DNA of 15,796 bases from an uncultured Atopostipes sp. (GTDB lineage Bacteria; Bacillota; Bacilli; Lactobacillales; Carnobacteriaceae_A), in the NCBI GenBank assembly GCA_910588235.1, contig CAJUOQ010000044.1, forward strand, positions 1-15,796. Direction: 5' to 3'. Shown in pieces: positions 14,062-15,796 of the stretch. The translations under genes and the position numbers were made by a program. Every line of letters begins with the position of its first letter. The first letter of the stretch is position 1. The notes under the pieces were generated by a model. It had not been told where the DNA came from and made no database searches. It saw only the letters and a program-made list of their open reading frames with translations.

Positions 14062-15681
14062 ATGGCTAAAGAAATAAAACATTCTACTGATGCACGTCAA
14101 GCAATGCTTGATGGGGTGAATAAATTAGCAGATACAGTTAAAGTGACTTTGGGACCAAAAGGACGTAACGTCTTACTCGATCGTTCATATGGTGCACCGC
14201 AAATCACAAACGATGGGGTGACTATCGCTCAAGAAATCGAACTAGAAGATAAGTTTGAGAATATGGGTGCACAATTACTTGTTGAAGTTGCAAGTAAAAC
14301 CAATGATATTGCAGGAGACGGTACAACAACAGCGACTGTACTGGCTCAATCAATTGTCCAAGAAGGGATGAAAAACGTTGCAGCTGGTGCTAATCCAGTG
14401 GGTATTCGTCGCGGGATTGAAAAAGCGACCGAAGCAGCGGTAAAAGCTTTAGAAGAAAACTCTACAAAAGTGGATAGCAGTGAATCCATTGAACAAATTG
14501 CATCTATTTCATCAGGTGATGCAGATGTGGGCGCTATTATCGCAGACGCGATGGAAAGAGTCGGCAGCGATGGCGTCATTACCATTGAAGAATCACAAAG
14601 TATCGACACAACGTTAGATGTCGTTGAAGGTATGCAATTTGACCGTGGTTATTTATCTCAATACATGGTGACAGATAATGAAAAAATGGAAGCTGACTTA
14701 GAAAATCCATATATTTTAATTACGGACCAAAAAATTACCAATGTTCAAGAAATCCTTCCATTACTAGAAAATATTATGCAATCAAATCGTCCACTATTAA
14801 TTATTGCGGATGATATTGAAGGTGAAGCATTACCAACCCTTGTCTTAAACAAGATTCGCGGAACATTAAACGTTACAGCGGTTAAAGCTCCAGGTTTTGG
14901 TGACCGTCGTAAAGGAATCTTAGAAGATATTGCGATTTTAACAGGTGGTACTGTTATTACAGAAGATCTTGGTCTCCAATTAGGCGACACAACGATTGAT
15001 CAATTAGGAACTTCAAGCCGTGTAACAGTGACACAAGACGAAACAGTCATTGTTGAAGGTTCAGGTGAGAAAGAATTAATTGAACAACGTGTGGCTTTAC
15101 TACGTAGTCAAGCAGAAGAAACAGATTCAAGCTTTGACAAAGAAAAATTACAAGAACGTATTGCGAAATTAGCAGGCGGAGTAGCTGTTATTGCAGTTGG
15201 TGCAGCGACAGAAACAGAAGTTAAAGAACGTAAATTACGTATTGAAGATGCACTAAACGCTTCCCGTGCAGCCGTTGAAGAAGGTATTATCCCAGGCGGT
15301 GGAACAGCATATATCAATATCTTAGAACAATTAAAAGGTATTGAAGTTGAAGGCGATGAAGCAACGGGTGTGAATATTATTATTCGTGCCCTTGAAGAAC
15401 CTGTTCGTCAAATCGCTAAAAACGCTGGCGTTGACGGTAGCGTAGTCATTGAACGCTTGAAAAATAGCGAAGGCGGTGTTGGTTTCAACGCGGTAACGGG
15501 CGACTTAGTCGATATGTTAGATGCAGGAATTATCGACCCAACAAAAGTTACTCGTTCAGCCTTACAAAATGCTTCTTCAGTTTCTGCTTTACTCTTAACG
15601 ACTGAAGCAGCGGTCGGAACAATTCCAGAACCAGAAGCACCAGCGCCAGATCCAACAGGCGGTATGGGCGGTATGATGTAA
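14062..15681 (+). CDS. groEL: GroEL, chaperonin (Hsp60)
   Basis: GroEL is the 14-mer ATP-dependent folding chamber that works with GroES. The product has 539 residues, normal for the family. It shows LGPKGRNV (30-37), the nucleotide site GDGTTT with Asp86 (85-90), the signature AAVEEGIIPGGG and the flexible C-terminus ending GGMGGMM. The ATG at 14062 has AAGGAG (14046-14051) ten bases upstream. Codon use appears more optimised and AT-leaning than in most neighbours, as expected for a highly expressed gene. Transcription comes from the promoter at 13638-13666 under HrcA control and ends at the hairpin at 15709-15740. Confidence 0.99.
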   Translation: MAKEIKHSTDARQAMLDGVNKLADTVKVTLGPKGRNVLLDRSYGAPQITNDGVTIAQEIELEDKFENMGAQLLVEVASKTNDIAGDGTTTATVLAQSIVQEGMKNVAAGANPVGIRRGIEKATEAAVKALEENSTKVDSSESIEQIASISSGDADVGAIIADAMERVGSDGVITIEESQSIDTTLDVVEGMQFDRGYLSQYMVTDNEKMEADLENPYILITDQKITNVQEILPLLENIMQSNRPLLIIADDIEGEALPTLVLNKIRGTLNVTAVKAPGFGDRRKGILEDIAILTGGTVITEDLGLQLGDTTIDQLGTSSRVTVTQDETVIVEGSGEKELIEQRVALLRSQAEETDSSFDKEKLQERIAKLAGGVAVIAVGAATETEVKERKLRIEDALNASRAAVEEGIIPGGGTAYINILEQLKGIEVEGDEATGVNIIIRALEEPVRQIAKNAGVDGSVVIERLKNSEGGVGFNAVTGDLVDMLDAGIIDPTKVTRSALQNASSVSALLLTTEAAVGTIPEPEAPAPDPTGGMGGMM

Positions 15682-15708
15682 AAAATTAAAGAATGAAAGA
15701 ACAAAAAG

Positions 15709-15740
15709 CCCTCAAACAATTACCGTTTGAGGGATTTTTT
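15709..15740 (+). terminator. Intrinsic terminator of groESL
   Basis: CCCTCAAAC (15709-15717) and GTTTGAGGG (15725-15733) form a perfect 9-bp stem with a 7-nt loop, followed by ATTTTTT. It lies 27 nt after the groEL stop. The sequence right behind it looks like the start of a group II intron. Confidence 0.93.
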
Positions 15741-15741
15741 C

Positions 15742-15796
15742 GTATGACGGGCATGTGCTATGTCTAGGGTGGAAGTCCCTAAAGAACGTAGTTATC
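15742..15796 (+). mobile_element. Probable 5' end of a group II intron (possibly class C), cut by the window edge
   Basis: The segment starts GTATGACGGGCATG, close to the GTGCGACGGGCATG-type 5' ends of bacterial group II introns as I remember them. TCTAGGGTGGAAGTCCCTAA follows, the well-known start of domain I. The visible RNA folds neatly: CTATGT (15758-15763) pairs with ACGTAG (15786-15791), enclosing TAGGG (15765-15769) paired with CCCTA (15777-15781). The putative boundary is directly behind the T run of the groEL terminator, the preferred target of class C introns. The reverse transcriptase gene, domains V-VI and the 3' end would be to the right, outside the window. The family call is from motif memory; the structure is directly visible. 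Confidence 0.72.

Overview
The window looks like chromosomal DNA from a low-GC Gram-positive bacterium of the order Lactobacillales. The strong Shine-Dalgarno sites, the frequent TTG starts, the CIRCE-controlled groESL operon and the gene order all fit this. A more precise guess (Carnobacteriaceae or Aerococcaceae) is only inference. The order tsaB-rimI-tsaD-ABC-F(ydiF)-rex-ydiK-groES-groEL resembles the Bacillus subtilis ydiC-ydiD-tsaD-ydiF-rex-ydiK-groESL region. Here moaC and the tat genes are absent, and zwf plus a YczE-type membrane protein gene sit between rex and ydiK.

Layout. Positions 1-90 hold no supportable gene. A bidirectional terminator at 91-120 closes a leftward gene for a large M16C zinc peptidase (stop at 136, start at 3030). 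A rightward operon then runs from about 3236 to 7811: tsaB, two tandem GNAT acetyltransferase genes, tsaD and a secreted/membrane DUF2207 protein. Overlaps or short gaps (3-32 nt) suggest one transcript. TsaB and TsaD belong to the machinery that makes the tRNA modification t6A37. A convergent hairpin at 7896-7937 separates this operon from a leftward ABC-F ATPase gene (stop at 7943, start at 9943). Rex, the NADH/NAD+-sensing repressor, follows rightward from an extended -10 promoter and ends in a strong terminator. Next come zwf (glucose-6-phosphate dehydrogenase) and a YczE-like membrane protein gene, probably as a two-gene operon. A second, similar terminator is shared with a small leftward DUF4305 (YdiK-like) gene. 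Finally a sigma-A promoter with a CIRCE operator drives groES-groEL, which end at an intrinsic terminator.

Most of the window is conserved housekeeping sequence. The points most worth checking are: (1) the last 55 bases, directly behind the groEL terminator, look like the 5' end of a group II intron, a position typical of the terminator-targeting class C; (2) a 17-bp tandem duplication has rewritten the last codons of tsaD; (3) the second GNAT protein has lost the standard acetyl-CoA loop glycine; (4) the G6PDH has Met in place of the substrate-binding Lys of the DHYxGK motif; (5) two very similar terminators bracket the zwf-yczE block; (6) six genes start with TTG and one with GTG. I did not find a clearly new multi-gene system.
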